From positions 62,001 to 126,000 of the forward strand of contig JAJSPD010000076.1 of the NCBI GenBank assembly GCA_021307315.1: a DNA stretch of 64,000 bases, given 5' to 3'. The notes beneath the pieces were generated by a model. The model made no database searches and was not told where the DNA came from. It saw only the letters and a program-made list of their open reading frames with translations. The translations under genes were made by a program, and so were the position numbers. Each line of letters opens with the position of its first letter. Position 1 is the stretch's first letter. Below are positions 20,447-32,222 of the stretch, piece by piece. The DNA comes from Bisporella sp. PMI_857. Lineage: Eukaryota > Ascomycota > Leotiomycetes > Helotiales > Helotiaceae.

Positions 20447-21824
20447 GCTAGCACGGACGGGCTAGCACAACCAGGTAACCAGCACAGTTAGTTATAGAGT
20501 AAATTTTAACAAAATACAAGTAATTAAAAACTAAAAACTTTTTAAAACAGTTAAAAAAGTTCAATTATTTTTAAAATTTTGCAATTTTTACAGAAAGTTT
20601 ATTCGAAACTACAACTAAATAGCAGCACCGCTAATTTAGTTAATTTGTGCTGATTATAAATTTGTTTTTAACAGCAAGTACACTTAAACATTTAACAAGT
20701 TTAAAATTATGCTAATAAGTACTCCGTTATTAGCTTACTATAACTTAAACAGCTAGTATATACTTGAAACGAACGTTTTCGATATAATAGTAACAGCCGT
20801 GTTTTTTTTTTAAAAAAAACTTAACACTAAATAGTACTTTGTAAAATATTTTTTCAAAACTATAACTTTTACAAAAACTAATTACTTAATTTACAACAAA
20901 AAAATGCTAACTATTATTAAAGCTTTACAGTATTAGCATACTAAACTCGAAAGCACTAAAAATTATATTAAAATAATTACAAACTACAAAACTTTAAAAT
21001 ATTTTATATTTAGCAAATTACTGTTAATTAAACAAATTCGCTAAACTGAATTTTTTTTTCGATACTATTTTAAAATATTTTACAAGCTAAGCAAACACAA
21101 CAAAGCCGACTTTTTAATACAACAAAACTAAACGAAAAGCTTAAACAAAACAAAACAAAATAATCGAAACTAAACTTTTTTATTTTTAGTACAACTCGAT
21201 TACCGGATTTTACAAAAACTCGAAATAAACCGTATAGTTTTGGTTTTATCGCTAGTCGAAAAACAGCTAAATTTAATAAACGAAATTTTTAAACAAACCG
21301 AACTGTTTTAAATTTAAACCGTGCTCGAAAACTAAGTTAAAAAAAGCAAAAATAGCTACAGTTTAAAAAACGAGTTGCTGAAAAAAAAGCCGTTTTGTAA
21401 TAGCCGAATTAGTTTGCACAGTTTTAATTGCAACATTACACTGTAGTTTAACAACAGTTTACTTAAGCTAAAACCAAACTAAAAAACTAATTAAAAAACA
21501 GTACTACTAGCTCGAAATAAACAACGATATTAAACGTTTCGTTAGTAATTGCTACGTTTGCTGTAAATTTAAAGTTTTTAAAAACAAAACTTTAAAACTT
21601 TTACATTTACTGCTAATACCGAATTGCTTTTAGCAGTATATATCAGTAGATTTTAAAAATATGCTTTTTAATCGAAAAAGTATAAATATAGTTTGTGTGT
21701 TTATAAACAAATTAAACAAACGTTTTATTTCGATTTTTTGCAATAAAACAGTTAACGCTAAAACTATAGCTTAGCTGTACTTAGTGTATATTTATAAATA
21801 CTATAGCTTTGCTACTATTATAAT
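20447..21824. other. strongly AT-rich, stop-rich sequence
   Basis: No ORF of note and long A/T runs. It is probably old, heavily mutated repeat DNA. No family could be named. Confidence 0.55.
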
Positions 21825-22026
21825 TGTTGAGAATTGGTGGTGTAGCCCACCCGTAAGGCATGGGCCATACCTTATGTAATAGCTTAGTCATCAGTGAAAG
21901 GGGTTTTACCCTTTCACTGAGCGACCTCCAAATAGTTCTAAAATCAAGTCAATTCATCCTCCCTGAACCACTGCACTTGAGCAGACTTTGCGTACAGCAC
22001 AAGCTTCCACTAATACTTATTTAACA
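21825..22026 (+). repeat. copia LTR (202 bp), 5' LTR of the fossil element
   Basis: It is an inverted counterpart of 24863-25064, with an internal GTGAAAGGGG...CCCTTTCAC hairpin. The flanks ATAAT/GGTTA do not match, as expected for a 5' LTR next to its internal region. Confidence 0.8.
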
Positions 22027-22731
22027 GGTTATAAGCCCGGCTTTGCACTGTAAGTGTACGAAAGAAGCCAAAAAAAAAAGCCAATCGAAAATAAAGTAAA
22101 CTGTCAAAAACGACTACCTGCAGTCTAACGAACTTATTACAACAGTAAAAGCTATACAAAAAGCAACGAACAGCCAATAATACGGAAGCAACGGACTGCT
22201 AAAAGCAACGAACCGCTAATAAAACAGCAACGGACCGCTAGTCGAACTTACGAAGAATATAAATTGCTATTTCAATTATATCAACAAAATCCCAACTCGG
22301 AAGCTACTGTACGACAGCTTTTACATTTTATTTACAACACGAAAGCTACTATACGACAGCTTTTTACTTTTTATTTCGAACTTTGCTAAACGTGTTCAAT
22401 AAAAAGCTAAGCGCAATTCGACATAGATTATATTAGCAAAGCAAAGCGACTTGTAAAAACACTTAGTCAAGAAATATAGCAAGAATAGTTTAAGTTATTT
22501 GAACTATATATAATTAAAGAAAAGATAAATTTCGTTTTAAAGAAAACAGTAGCAAAATACGCATAAATTGTTTTTATACTTAAAACAAACGGAACGCCGA
22601 ACGAGTTATAAAACATTAAAAAAAAAAAAAGCACAAAATACATTTGCGAAAACACTTTATATGCTAACAATTTGCGTAGATTTTACCGACGACGAATATA
22701 TAAAAAATTCGAGTTTGTAAAAGAAAATAAA

Positions 22732-22934
22732 TGTAAGGTGCTGGAGTAGGGTGGCACAAGTCAACTGCAATTGATACGAAGACTAATCTCTACCTTCTCT
22801 ACGACGTCCCGAGTCCCCTACTTATACCCTCCGAACCCCTGGCGGCTCCCTACGTGCCCATACATGCCAAGCCTCAGTGCCTTTACCGAGCCCCCCTCAG
22901 TGCCCCTTAGCACGTGACATCCTGGCGCCTGACA
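22732..22934 (-). mobile_element. solo chromovirus LTR (203 bp) nested in copia element
   Basis: It has the same ends as the element A LTR and is flanked by the exact TSD ATAAA. It interrupts the gag part of the copia fossil. It has several differences from the other copies (for example GGCGCCTGACA end), so it is an older insertion. Confidence 0.88.
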
Positions 22935-22944
22935 ATAAACAAAT

Positions 22945-24862
22945 TTGCGGCTTAAATACTTTAAGTCTCGACTGCAAACTCGCCGTGAAAATCTGAATAA
23001 GCTTACAACGTTCAAAATAGAACTAAACGCAAGCATTCAAAGCTTTTGGATCAAGCTTAAAAAGCTACGACGTCGTGTTACGGATGCCGAGCTTACTTTA
23101 GCTATAGTCTTCAATAAAAAACGACTGTTCGAATACTTTTTTGCAAAATTACTTTTAAACTACGCAGTAACTCGCGCAACGTTAAATGCCTAACTAAGCT
23201 TAACTGTTCAAAACAAGCTGTTTATTTTGCAAACTTAAAAGAACTAGCTTAAAGCAAATCAGATTAAAACTGCGGCAATCGCAGCTTAGCAGCTTGCAAA
23301 CTGCAAAGTATACTTCGAGACTCGGAGCACAAGTTTTAAAGCCGAAAAGCTAAAGTGCTAGCTGTGCGAAAGCCGTAACTACCGGTTTACTAATTGCAAA
23401 TAAAAAAAAATTGCTAAAACTACAGTTCGCGAAAAGCGACAAGCCTAACGCCGACGTCGTGATCAATAAAGCACTCAGAAATCAAAGCACAAACGTGTAA
23501 AAAAAAAACATTACGGAGCTAAATCAGATTTAGAAGCGTTATTGTTAAACTTCGACTTAAAAAAGCTTATTTACGACTCGGACAATAATAAAACGGCCGC
23601 GATTTCTTTAGAAAGCGCCCGTAAAAAATTTTGTTTCTAATAAGCTTTAAACTCCGAAGCTTTTTTTTACATAACTGACCAATTCTACTTTTTTAAGCGC
23701 TTATTAGTTAAAATACTGAAACGCAAAATAAAAGTTAAAAAAAAGCAGTTAAAATCAGATTACATAAATACGGTTGAACTACGAGTAAAAAGCAGAAAAT
23801 TTCTTTTGTTGTCAAATGTATTATACGTTTTTAAACTAAAAGTAAATTTTTTTTAAACAAGAAAGTTTATGCAAATAGTTTTACAAGCTTTTTCGACGAT
23901 AAATGCATATAGTACAAAAAAAATGACTGTACAGTTATTACAGCACGCTTTACGGATAAAGTTTATATAATTACTAATATCGCTAACAGCTACAATAAAA
24001 CAGCGTTTATAACAAAAAAACTGCATAAACTATTTTTTAAGTTCGGCTTAAAAAACCAAGTAAAAAAAGCTTAGCTAACAACTTTTTTTGAAATAATTTT
24101 AAGTTAGCTAAAAAAGCTCGTTTCGGACTTGCAACTTTGCTGCTGTGCTTTTTTTGCGGTTGAAAAGTTAAATACGAATATAGCAAATTATTCAGCTACG
24201 AACCGCAATAGTAAAGCAACGGCTTGCTATTAGTTGTATTACCGACAATTTGCACATTTTGGAAAAAAAGTAATTTGTAAGCTTTATACTGTAACAATAC
24301 TAAAAAACAAAATCAAGGTTCTACTTTTTAACTACGTTTATAAAGTTTGTGCATTAACCAAAATAAAAAACCGCTTTAACTGTAAACTAACACTATAAAA
24401 ACTTTACATTTTCGATTTAGTGTTCGTAAACGTATGCAAACTTTTTTTTACTACAGCTCGCGAAAATAAATATTTTGCCGAAATGATCGATAACGCAACT
24501 CGGAAAATATAGACTTTTACTACGAAAACTAAAAAAGAAATAGTTTTTTGCTTACGGTTTTAAAAAAAACAAGTAAAACTAGAGTCCGGCTGTAAAGTTG
24601 TAAACGTAAAGTTAAACAACACCGCAAAGCTAAAAAAGTTTTTAAACGATTAGTGCCGACAAAATAGTATTCGACTATAATATACTGTCGTTTACGAATC
24701 TTATTAAAATAGTGTTGCGGAAAAGTGTATTTAAACAGCCGAAAACTTTGTAAAAGCTATACTTAAAAAAGCAGGCTTATTTATAAAGTTTTAGAATAAA
24801 GCTGTAAAAACTAACGTATATTTGCGGAATTGTACTGTAACAGAGCTAATAATTAACGACAA
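22945..24862 (+). pseudogene. copia gag-pol remnants (gag, knuckle, integrase)
   Basis: Translation with stops shows a gag-like segment (FKSRLQTRRENLNKL), then a CCHC knuckle at about 23361-23402 read as C-stop-LC...Y...C. There TGG has become TAG, and a probable CAC has become TAC. A pre-integrase block (VELRVKSRKFLLLSNVLYVF) follows, then integrase (RQFAHFGKKVICKLY, FDLVFVNVCK, and a late NKAVKTNVYLRN block). Stops from TGG are spread throughout. The family call rests on the order of several blocks; each alone would be weak. Confidence 0.7.
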
Positions 24863-25064
24863 TGTTAAATAGGTATTAGTGGAAGCTTGTGCTGTACGCA
24901 AGGTCTGCCCAAGTGCAGTGGTTCAGGGAGGATGAATTGACTTAATTGTAGAACTATTTGGAGGTCGCTCAGTGAAAGGGGTTTTACCCTTTCACTGATA
25001 ACTAAGCTATTACATAAGGTATGGCCCATGCCTTACGGGTGGGCTACACCACCAATTCTCAACA
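24863..25064 (-). mobile_element. solo copia LTR (202 bp), antisense, in the copia integrase
   Basis: It is flanked by the exact TSD GACAA. Removing it and one TSD copy rejoins the integrase reading (LIIND / KRISLEKAYT). It belongs to the same LTR family as 21825-22026 but lies in opposite orientation. Confidence 0.9.
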
Positions 25065-25123
25065 GACAAAAGAATTTCACTCGAAAAAGCTTATACAACA
25101 TCGGGAAAAAAAAAAAAATTGTC

Positions 25124-25257
25124 GTTGGCACGCTGTTGGCACGCTGTTGGCACCGTTGGCATACTGTTGGCATGCCATTGGCACCTGTAACGTCGTAAAC
25201 GCATGTCCAAAATTTTGGCACCAATAAAATAAAGTGATTTGCCAACTGGCTGCCAAC
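25124..25257. repeat. GTTGGCA cluster with inverted ends
   Basis: TTGGCA occurs about six times between 25125 and 25182 in units of about 11-12 bp. Two inverted copies (GCCAAC) lie at the right end near 25240-25257. It could be a small inverted-repeat element or degenerate tandem array. No TSD is evident. Confidence 0.45.
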
Positions 25258-26516
25258 AACACTAATTACTTTATTTAAGCAGTTGAATTAGTATGATATA
25301 TTAATGCTATAAGCATTATATATGTTATTGGCTCGAAATGTGCTTTTAGTTAATTAGGTTTGATTTGCGTTATTAGTTATAATGTTATCGATCACTTTAA
25401 TAAAGTCAAGAACGCTGTAAATGTCAATTGTGCAAATCAAATGTATTAGTTCAGTAGGTCATAAAACGCTATTGGAGCAAATAACACAAAACACTCTATT
25501 AGGTAAATTAGATTATACGAGTTATATAGTGCGTGTGCTATTTCGAACAACTAGAAATAATCGTTTAAAGTGATAAAGCTAATATTATTAAATAGAGCAA
25601 ACTTATGCTAGAAACCGCTCTTTTTAACCGTCCCGGAACTACTGTATATAAAACGGCTTTCTACACAAAACGTTTTTTAAACTGCCATTTAAACCGTCCT
25701 TTAGTTTAACTGTTCTAGAACTACTGTTTACTAAAACTCTTTTTCAAGCCGTTTGATCGTTAGCTTCTATTTAACGCGCTCTAAAACTTGTTGAAAGCAA
25801 AACACTTAACTGCTACCTTTTTTTATTCATTTCTTTCCGCTTCCGCTGTTTCTGGAAACTGGTCGCTCGAGTCAAAAACAACAACTTATTCTAATTCGTT
25901 ATTTTGTATTCGACTAAACATATCTGTCAAGTTTTCTTGACAACACATTGCGTGTTTATTGGCATTTCTTATGTTTTTTTCCTAAAACGCACAAGTTGTC
26001 CAAAATAATGTGTTATTTGCCGGAAGATTTAACATTATTATCAAGTCGGCTTATAACAAAGTTACAGGAACAGTAAAATCTTCTAATTCGATACTTGCTT
26101 TTGCATAATGAAAATGAATTCTAAAGTCGCTTTGAGCAAATTGATTTAATATTGCAATACATATTAGTAGTAAACAAACTGCAACACGAATTAACTTATT
26201 TGATTTTAGCTTTTTAAATGCGAATTCTTGTTTCTGCAATATTATATTACTAAATAATACAATTAGCATAGTATTAGTATATTAACTATGTTTGTTGACT
26301 TTCGTTTAAGTTTTAAAGAAAATTGAACATTGCTTGGAACAGCTTGTTGATTGTTAATATCTTTGTAAGTTTCACTTTTTTGCTCTGTTATAAAAAGTGG
26401 TTTGTGTTAGCAATATTTTTTCTTTTTCTTTTTTATATAAATATACTTACTTGAATCGAACATATTATTTTTTTGATCGCAGTTATCAAGCTTATTTGCA
26501 TTAGATTTATGCGTTT
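25258..26516. other. AT-rich non-coding sequence
   Basis: No convincing ORF. It is probably mutated repeat DNA left of element A. Confidence 0.5.
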
Positions 26517-26719
26517 TGTCAGGTGCCAGGATGTCACGTGCTAAAGGGGCAAGGAGCGGCTCGGTAAGAGCCATGATGCTGGGCACATATGGGCACGTGG
26601 GCAGCCGCCAGGGGTACGGAGGGTATAAGTAGGGGACTCGGGACGTAGTAGAGAGGGTAGAGATTAGTCTTGTATCAGAATTGCAGTTGACTTGTGCCAC
26701 ACTACTCCAGCACTTTACA
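26517..26719 (+). repeat. element A 5' LTR (203 bp)
   Basis: TGTCAGGTGCCAGG ... AGCACTTTACA. It differs from the 3' LTR by ATATGG versus ACATGG and by CTTTACA versus CCTTACA, both T in this copy. Confidence 0.93.
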
Positions 26720-28100
26720 TTTTAATCTCTCTTCAACGAGGTGTAGTTCGGCGCGAGTTAAAAAGTATCGTACTCAACACGCTATAGTATCGAAAGGAAA
26801 AGAGAAAGCAGTTGGACTTGCTTTTACAACTCGTCGACCTATTACTCGATCTTCTACAAAGAATCCAAGCTTTGACCCACCGGCAATTACCAGCACAATT
26901 AAAGTGCACATAAAACCAGAAAAGAGTAAATACTCGGAAAAGATCGAAGATGAAACGCTCCAAAAACGACAAAGAAACAACGACGTCGTTTCGGACACAC
27001 AAGATACACTAGCTTACGAGTTATCTCGTGTAGAAGACTTTCAAAAGGAGATACGCCAAAAGAAGCAGCGCAAAAGGCAAAAATCTTACAACAAGGCAAA
27101 AGAGATCCAAGCAGTCAGAAAGAAGCGGAAAGCTTTGGAGGAGCAAGTGCGTGCTCTCGACAGCAGTAAGGAGGATCAGGCATTAGAAAAAGAAACGAGT
27201 ACGAAGCGGCGTCGACGCTCAGCTGAAACGCCATTAAGCGGGGAAGAAGCCTATAGACGGCCAGAACGCCAGCTATACTTTCAGCTGTTCGTGCCCAAGC
27301 CAACAAAATTGCTTCTATTCAAAAGGAAAGCCTATTAGAGGTGCAAGCTTTTGTGTCAGCTGCGGAACGCTGTTTCAAGAAAGATAATAACCACTATTTC
27401 CTCAACGACACGCAGAAAATAGACTATTGCGTGATCGCTTTCGACACAATGACGGAACGAAGGTGGGCCGGCTACGAATCAGATGTAGGAATTGGCAACA
27501 CTACATGGAAGAATTTGTTGTTTTCTTTTTGATTTGATTACAAATAAAACAATCGAGAGCTAAATACAGCCACCAGGCTGGAAAACGCCAAGCAACGAGA
27601 GAATCAGTCAGTCGAAGCTTTTGCATTGCACTTAGAAACACTTGAGAGAAAGCTGGGAATTGTAATGACGCTTAGCGCCAACGAACGCTGTTCGGGAAGC
27701 TCCGTAATAAGCTGAAAGCTCGTATTCTACGGCATAGCGAGGTCCCTAGAAGCCGAAAGGCATTGGTGTCACTAGCAAGAAGAATAGAAAGCGCGGAACA
27801 GATAATCAGCAACTCCAGTAGCTCAACTAGAAGAGCTTTGAGGAATCCGCGGAAAAGCGCCGTCGATGACCCAGCGTTTACAGCCGACTTAATATCAGTT
27901 CTACGCTCAGAAAACACTTAAAACAAAGGAGTTCTTTAATAAAGTAAATCGCACTTTTATCGGTACCGGCACGAAAAGTAGGCGTAGCACTATTCGGTGT
28001 TTTGGTGCAGCCAAAAAGGTCATTTATCCTTTAAATGCCCTAATATAAAATGCTACAATTGTAGGAAAAAGACATGTTTTTACTAATTGCCCTGAGTTAA
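26720..28100 (+). pseudogene. element A gag remnant with CCHC knuckle
   Basis: A long frame runs out of the 5' LTR to 27338. It encodes a lysine/arginine-rich, coiled-coil-like product (KEIRQKKQRKRQKSYNKAKE) with no ATG in frame. After several shifts, a CCHC zinc knuckle is recognisable near 28000-28060: the start reads correctly only if one base is supplied (CFG, then SQKGHLSFKC). This marks a 1-nt deletion. The product would have been the capsid protein. Confidence 0.75.
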
Positions 28101-28189
28101 GCAAAGAAACGGGAAAGCTCGTTCTTGATATCTTTTCTGCAAAAAAACGGGCGAAAGTGCAGAAAGAAAACGGATAGTTATTTCGGTAC

Positions 28190-28460
28190 GAATATTAAGT
28201 GCCGAAAAAAAACGGAAAAGTACGGGCACTTATCGACAGCGTGCGGAACAGAGCTGTGTGAAACAGTTTTTGGCTATGCGGCATAATTGGGCTACAAAAG
28301 ATGCTTATTTCCAGCTGGCTACAGTAGAAGGCAAGAAGTTGTTACTTACGGATAAAAGACATTGGAATAGCTGCTACGGACTCCGAAAGCACTACGAGAC
28401 CCACCGACACGACTTCGTAGCGTGTAAGTTCGACATACCTGATGTTTCTTTATATTAGGT
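28190..28460 (+). pseudogene. element A aspartic protease remnant
   Basis: Near 28220-28245 the reading ALIDS followed by a shifted EQSCVKQFL resembles the DSGA active-site region of Ty3/gypsy proteases. A 66-codon frame follows to 28458. The active-site glycine-alanine is disrupted by a frame change. Confidence 0.5.
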
Positions 28461-28839
28461 TTTTTGGCTGAAGCAAGTAGACCCAGTTATACGATTTTCT
28501 ACAGAAAGCTGGCGATATCTTCTCGAAACATTTCAGATTAGAGTGCTCAGCGTCAAAAGCTTCGTAAAGCTAGTAAAAGCCAGAGAATTTATTGTTTGGT
28601 TTTACGGCGAGTTGAAGAAAGACCGGTGTTGCTCTTTTTTGAGCATACAAGCTACGTCGGTATATTCAACGACGCTTCCGCAAGCATTCTACCGAAGCAT
28701 TATCCGATAAAGCATCAAATCAACTCGAGCCGAGCACGACACTTCTATAAAGACTTGTTTACTCGTTCTCGGAAAATGAATTGACAGTGTTGAAAAAATA
28801 CTTGAATTTTACTTAGCTAAAAGATGGATTCGTCGATCT

Positions 28840-29420
28840 ACTAGTCCTGCAAGGCGCTAATTTATTTGTACCTAAAAAAAACGGATCTTTCGGCTTTGCG
28901 TAAATTACAAAGAATTGAATAGAATTACAATTAAAGATAGAACGCTATTGCTTTGATTAGTGAAACGCTGGATAGGCTCCGTCGAGCAAAACGGTTCACA
29001 AAAATAGACCTGACCAACGCTTATTACAGAATACGCATCAAAGAGGCGATAAGTGGAAACGGCGTTTCGTACTCGATACGGCCACTTTAAGTACTTAGTT
29101 GTTTTTTTCGGACTGTCAAACGCTCCAGTTACATTTCAAGCTTATATCAACCAAGCACTAGTTGGTTTTGTGGATGTGATTTGTGTAGTTTACTTGAATG
29201 ACATACTTATTTTCTCGGAAAGAATCGAAGACTATACAAAAGCGGTTTATAAGGTTTTCGAAAACTACGAAAAAATAGCTGTACGCCAACTTTTCTAAGT
29301 GCCGCTTCAATACAGACACTGTTGAGTTTTTGGGCTTTATTGTAGGCCCTAAAAGCATAGAAATGGATCTTTCTCGCGTAGCAACCGTAAAAAGTGGCCG
29401 GTGCTTAATGTTATAGAGAT
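28840..29420 (+). pseudogene. element A reverse transcriptase remnant
   Basis: RT blocks are seen in order: ANLFVPKKNGSF, RLCVNYKELNRIT, FTKIDLTNAYYRIRIKE, then a frame 29053-29298 with YGHFKYLVVFFGLSNAP. The catalytic YLDD box is YLND (29191-29202): the first Asp codon is AAT, a G-to-A change. Frameshifts lie before and after this frame. Even with an intact frame this copy would lack one metal-binding aspartate. Confidence 0.85.
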
Positions 29421-29429
29421 ATTCAGGTG

Positions 29430-30030
29430 TTTTTAGGTTTACTAACTTCTACAGAAGGTTCATTAAAAGTACGCCCGAACATGCGTGCCGCTGACGAATC
29501 TCCTCAAAAAAATGAAAGACTTTACGGTTCTTTTTCAAATGAGAGCCGAAGCGTTGGCGAGCTTTGAAGTCTTGAAAACAAGATTCCAGAAAGCACTTTT
29601 GCTCAGGCATTTCGATCCGCAACGAAGGATCAAAGTAGAGACAGACGGCTCTAAATAGGCTATAGCTAGGATTCTCTCGCAGCTGTTCGGAGAGAAAAAG
29701 AAGCTAAATAGCATCTTGTCGCTTTCTACTCAAAAAGCTCAGCCCTGTTAAGTCTCGATATGACACTTATAACATAGAGCTAATAGCTATAGTTTATGCT
29801 TTTCGACAATAAAAGCAATACTTCCGAGGCAGTGCTGATACCGTTACGGTTCGCACCGACTATAACAATTTGAAATATTTTATAACAAAAAGGAAGCTTA
29901 CAGGCCGCCAAGCAAAATGGCCGAAAGCTTAAGCGAGTTTGATTTTGTGATTGAATTTAGACCTGGAACGACTAATCCTGCAGACGGACTTCACGAAAGC
30001 CCGACTATAAAAATCGACGCTGAATCGAGG
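29430..30030 (+). pseudogene. element A RNase H remnant
   Basis: ETDGSK followed by a stop, then a decayed RYDT-NIELIA block and ending with LTGRQAKWP, FDFVIEFRPGTTNPADGL. These are typical of the RNase H end of Ty3/gypsy pol. Confidence 0.75.
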
Positions 30031-30499
30031 TAATACGGAAAAAAAGGCAGAAACGTCTCTCCGACTTTATACGACAAACTGCGTGTAGCAAGACTATTTC
30101 ATACATTTAAGGCCATTAGGAAATGTACTTCCAGTAGCACGAGCTGGGCGCGCTCGTGTGAAGTCGCGTCCACCAAAGAGTAGGCACTTTCGAACCGGCG
30201 AAATGCTGCTACAAACAAACATAACAAAATTATAAGCCAGAGAGTTTTGCGGCGTAATCCAGAGAATTGGTTTAAGCCTGCTGCTGCATAGCTGTTGCAA
30301 ACAGCGCGTGCTACGGAAAGTAGCGATTATGTCGCTATCGACCGAAACGGTGTATAGTAAAGTTACGAAGCCGATTCGGGATGTTTTGACGAACTGCAGA
30401 AAACTGATTTTTTTCAGTCCGAAAAATCACCGAAGAACTACGAAACGAAGCCGAACCGGGGGCAGGAAGCATGGAGCATAGCCACGAAATGCTTACTCC

Positions 30500-31450
30500 G
30501 TCATAAAAGAGCTGTATATGTCCTACGAGAGATCAATACGTGCGGAAATCATTCACATACATCATAATGAAAAGCTTGCTGGCCATTTTAGCGTACGCAA
30601 AACGCGTGAGCTAATTGGCCGAAAGTACTATTGGCCAGGCTTGAAAAAAGATGTCAAAAGTCATGTTAAAACGTGCGCGGAATGCCAAAAAGGCAAGCCG
30701 AAAAAGCACCGAACTTACGGCGAGTTGGCCCGATTCCTATTCCTTTGAAACCTTGGAAAAAATAACTATGATTTCATTACAGATTTACCGCCCAGCAAAA
30801 AGCACAACCAAATATATGACTCTATACTAGTTATAGTTGACAGATACACTAAACTAGCACGCTATATAGCTGTACGGAAGAATATTCAAGCTTATAAGCT
30901 TGCGGATTTGTTTATGAACCACATTTATAAGGATTTCGGATCTCCGAAAAGAATTACTACCGACAAAAATCCGTTTTCACAAGCAAATTCTGGGGAGACT
31001 TCATGTATTACTTTAAAGTTCGCCGCCGACTTTCTACCGCTTTCTATCCACAAACAGACGGCCAGACAGAAAAACAGAATCAAACTCTGGAATTTTATTT
31101 GAGAACGTATTGCAATTACAGACAAAATGACTGGGTTTCGAAACTGGCTTTAGCGGAATTCACATACAATAACTCTGTCTATTCAAACACCGGCAGCACA
31201 CCGTTTAGGCTACTTTACGGCTTCGATCTTGAGCTAAGCTTGAACGTCGAAAACGACGTTCCCGAAAGAAAAGTGCCAGCAGCTGAAAAAAGAATCAAGC
31301 TATTAGTGGAAAAACGAGAAAAGCTTTCGAGCAACCTCCGGAAAGCCCATTTAAAGCACAGGAAGTACTACAACGCTAAGCACAAGCCAACCCGTTTCTG
31401 TGTAAAAAAAAAAGTAATACTAGCGTCAAAAAATATTCGACAATTTAGGC
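30500..31450 (+). pseudogene. element A integrase remnant
   Basis: Frame 30518-30748 holds the HHCC zinc region (HHNEKLAGHF ... CAECQKGKPKKH). The core is split between frame 30908-31102 and frame 31003-31749 by a frameshift near 31000-31020. The latter has FYPQTDGQTEKQNQTLE with the catalytic Glu region, then the C-terminal GPY/F-like part. The matching region of element B has an independent stop. Confidence 0.85.
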
Positions 31451-31639
31451 CTAGCCGTAAGCTTGCAGATAAGTATTTAGAGCCATTCGAAGTCGTGGAA
31501 ATCATAGGAAATCACGGGCAAGCCTACAAACTAAAGCTACCGCCATTCTACAAGATCCACAATGTGTTTCATGTGTCTTTATTAAAGCCGTGGCATAGGC
31601 ATAAAGGAGCCGTGGAAGAACCGCCGGCTGTTCTAGTAC

Positions 31640-31866
31640 AAAAAGAAGAAAAGTACGAGGTGAAGGCCATTCAAGCCCACCGAACTACAAAGAAAGGGAT
31701 GGAGTATTTAGTACGCTGGAAAGAGTATTCTCTTGCGGAAAACTCATAGGAGCTCGCAGAGAACCTTCAAAACGCCGATAAGGTAGTGCAGGAGTATCAC
31801 CGAGGACTTACATTTGAAATAACAAAAAGGTCGAAGAAAAGGAAGCGGAAAAGAACCGCCTACTCA
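31640..31866 (+). pseudogene. element A chromodomain, interrupted by a stop
   Basis: YEVKAIQAHRTTKKG, YLVRWKEYS and AENS, then TAG at 31747-31749 where a Trp codon (TGG) is expected, then ELAENLQNADKVVQEYHRGL in the same frame. Chromodomains of this group bind modified histone tails and target integration. The single G-to-A nonsense change would remove the end of the domain. Confidence 0.8.
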
Positions 31867-32019
31867 TAGTCTGAGATTCGATTATTGCTCATTTCTATTC
31901 ATTTAAAGCGGGTATTGTTGATTGTTTTATTGTACCCAGCTTTTACTGTATTCAAAATAGCACCTGAAGCTTGTAATACCGGCTTGAACGTCGAGGACGA
32001 CGTTCTAGAGAGGGGGCAC

Positions 32020-32222
32020 TGTCAGGTGCCAGGATGTCACGTGCTAAAGGGGCAAGGAGCGGCTCGGTAAGAGCCATGATGCTGGGCACACATGGGCACG
32101 TGGGCAGCCGCCAGGGGTACGGAGGGTATAAGTAGGGGACTCGGGACGTAGTAGAGAGGGTAGAGATTAGTCTTGTATCAGAATTGCAGTTGACTTGTGC
32201 CACACTACTCCAGCACCTTACA
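32020..32222 (+). repeat. element A 3' LTR (203 bp)
   Basis: It is the same as the 5' LTR except for about two positions. It lies directly after the purine-rich tract. Confidence 0.93.

Larger units (their letters stand above)
21825..25120 (+). mobile_element. fossil Ty1/copia element
   Basis: It begins with a 202-bp LTR (TGTTGAGAATTGG ... TTTAACA) followed directly by GGTTATAAGCCCGG, a plausible primer-binding site. Decayed gag, zinc knuckle, protease/pre-integrase and integrase reading follow on the plus strand (separate entries). The reading stops near 25110. RT, RNase H and the 3' LTR in matching orientation are absent. Two solo LTRs are nested in it. Confidence 0.75.
26517..32222 (+). 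mobile_element. chromovirus-type Ty3/gypsy retrotransposon A (5.7 kb, inactive)
   Basis: Two 203-bp LTRs flank an internal region with gag, zinc knuckle, protease, RT, RNase H, integrase and a C-terminal chromodomain, in Ty3/gypsy order on the plus strand. A purine-rich tract (TAGAGAGGGGGCAC, 32006-32019) directly precedes the 3' LTR. The flanks CGTTT/AAATA give no TSD. The coding region is broken by several frameshifts and stops, while the LTRs differ at only about two positions. A chromodomain normally directs integration to heterochromatin, which fits the repeat-island location. Confidence 0.92.

Noticed and set aside
21825..25064. DNA transposon with 202-bp terminal inverted repeats
   Set aside because: The right copy has its own 5-bp TSD and interrupts a copia integrase reading, so it is a later antisense solo LTR.
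25021..25262. Short ORFs across the copia solo LTR and TTGGCA cluster
   Set aside because: They run across an element boundary and low-complexity repeat. No similarity to a protein.
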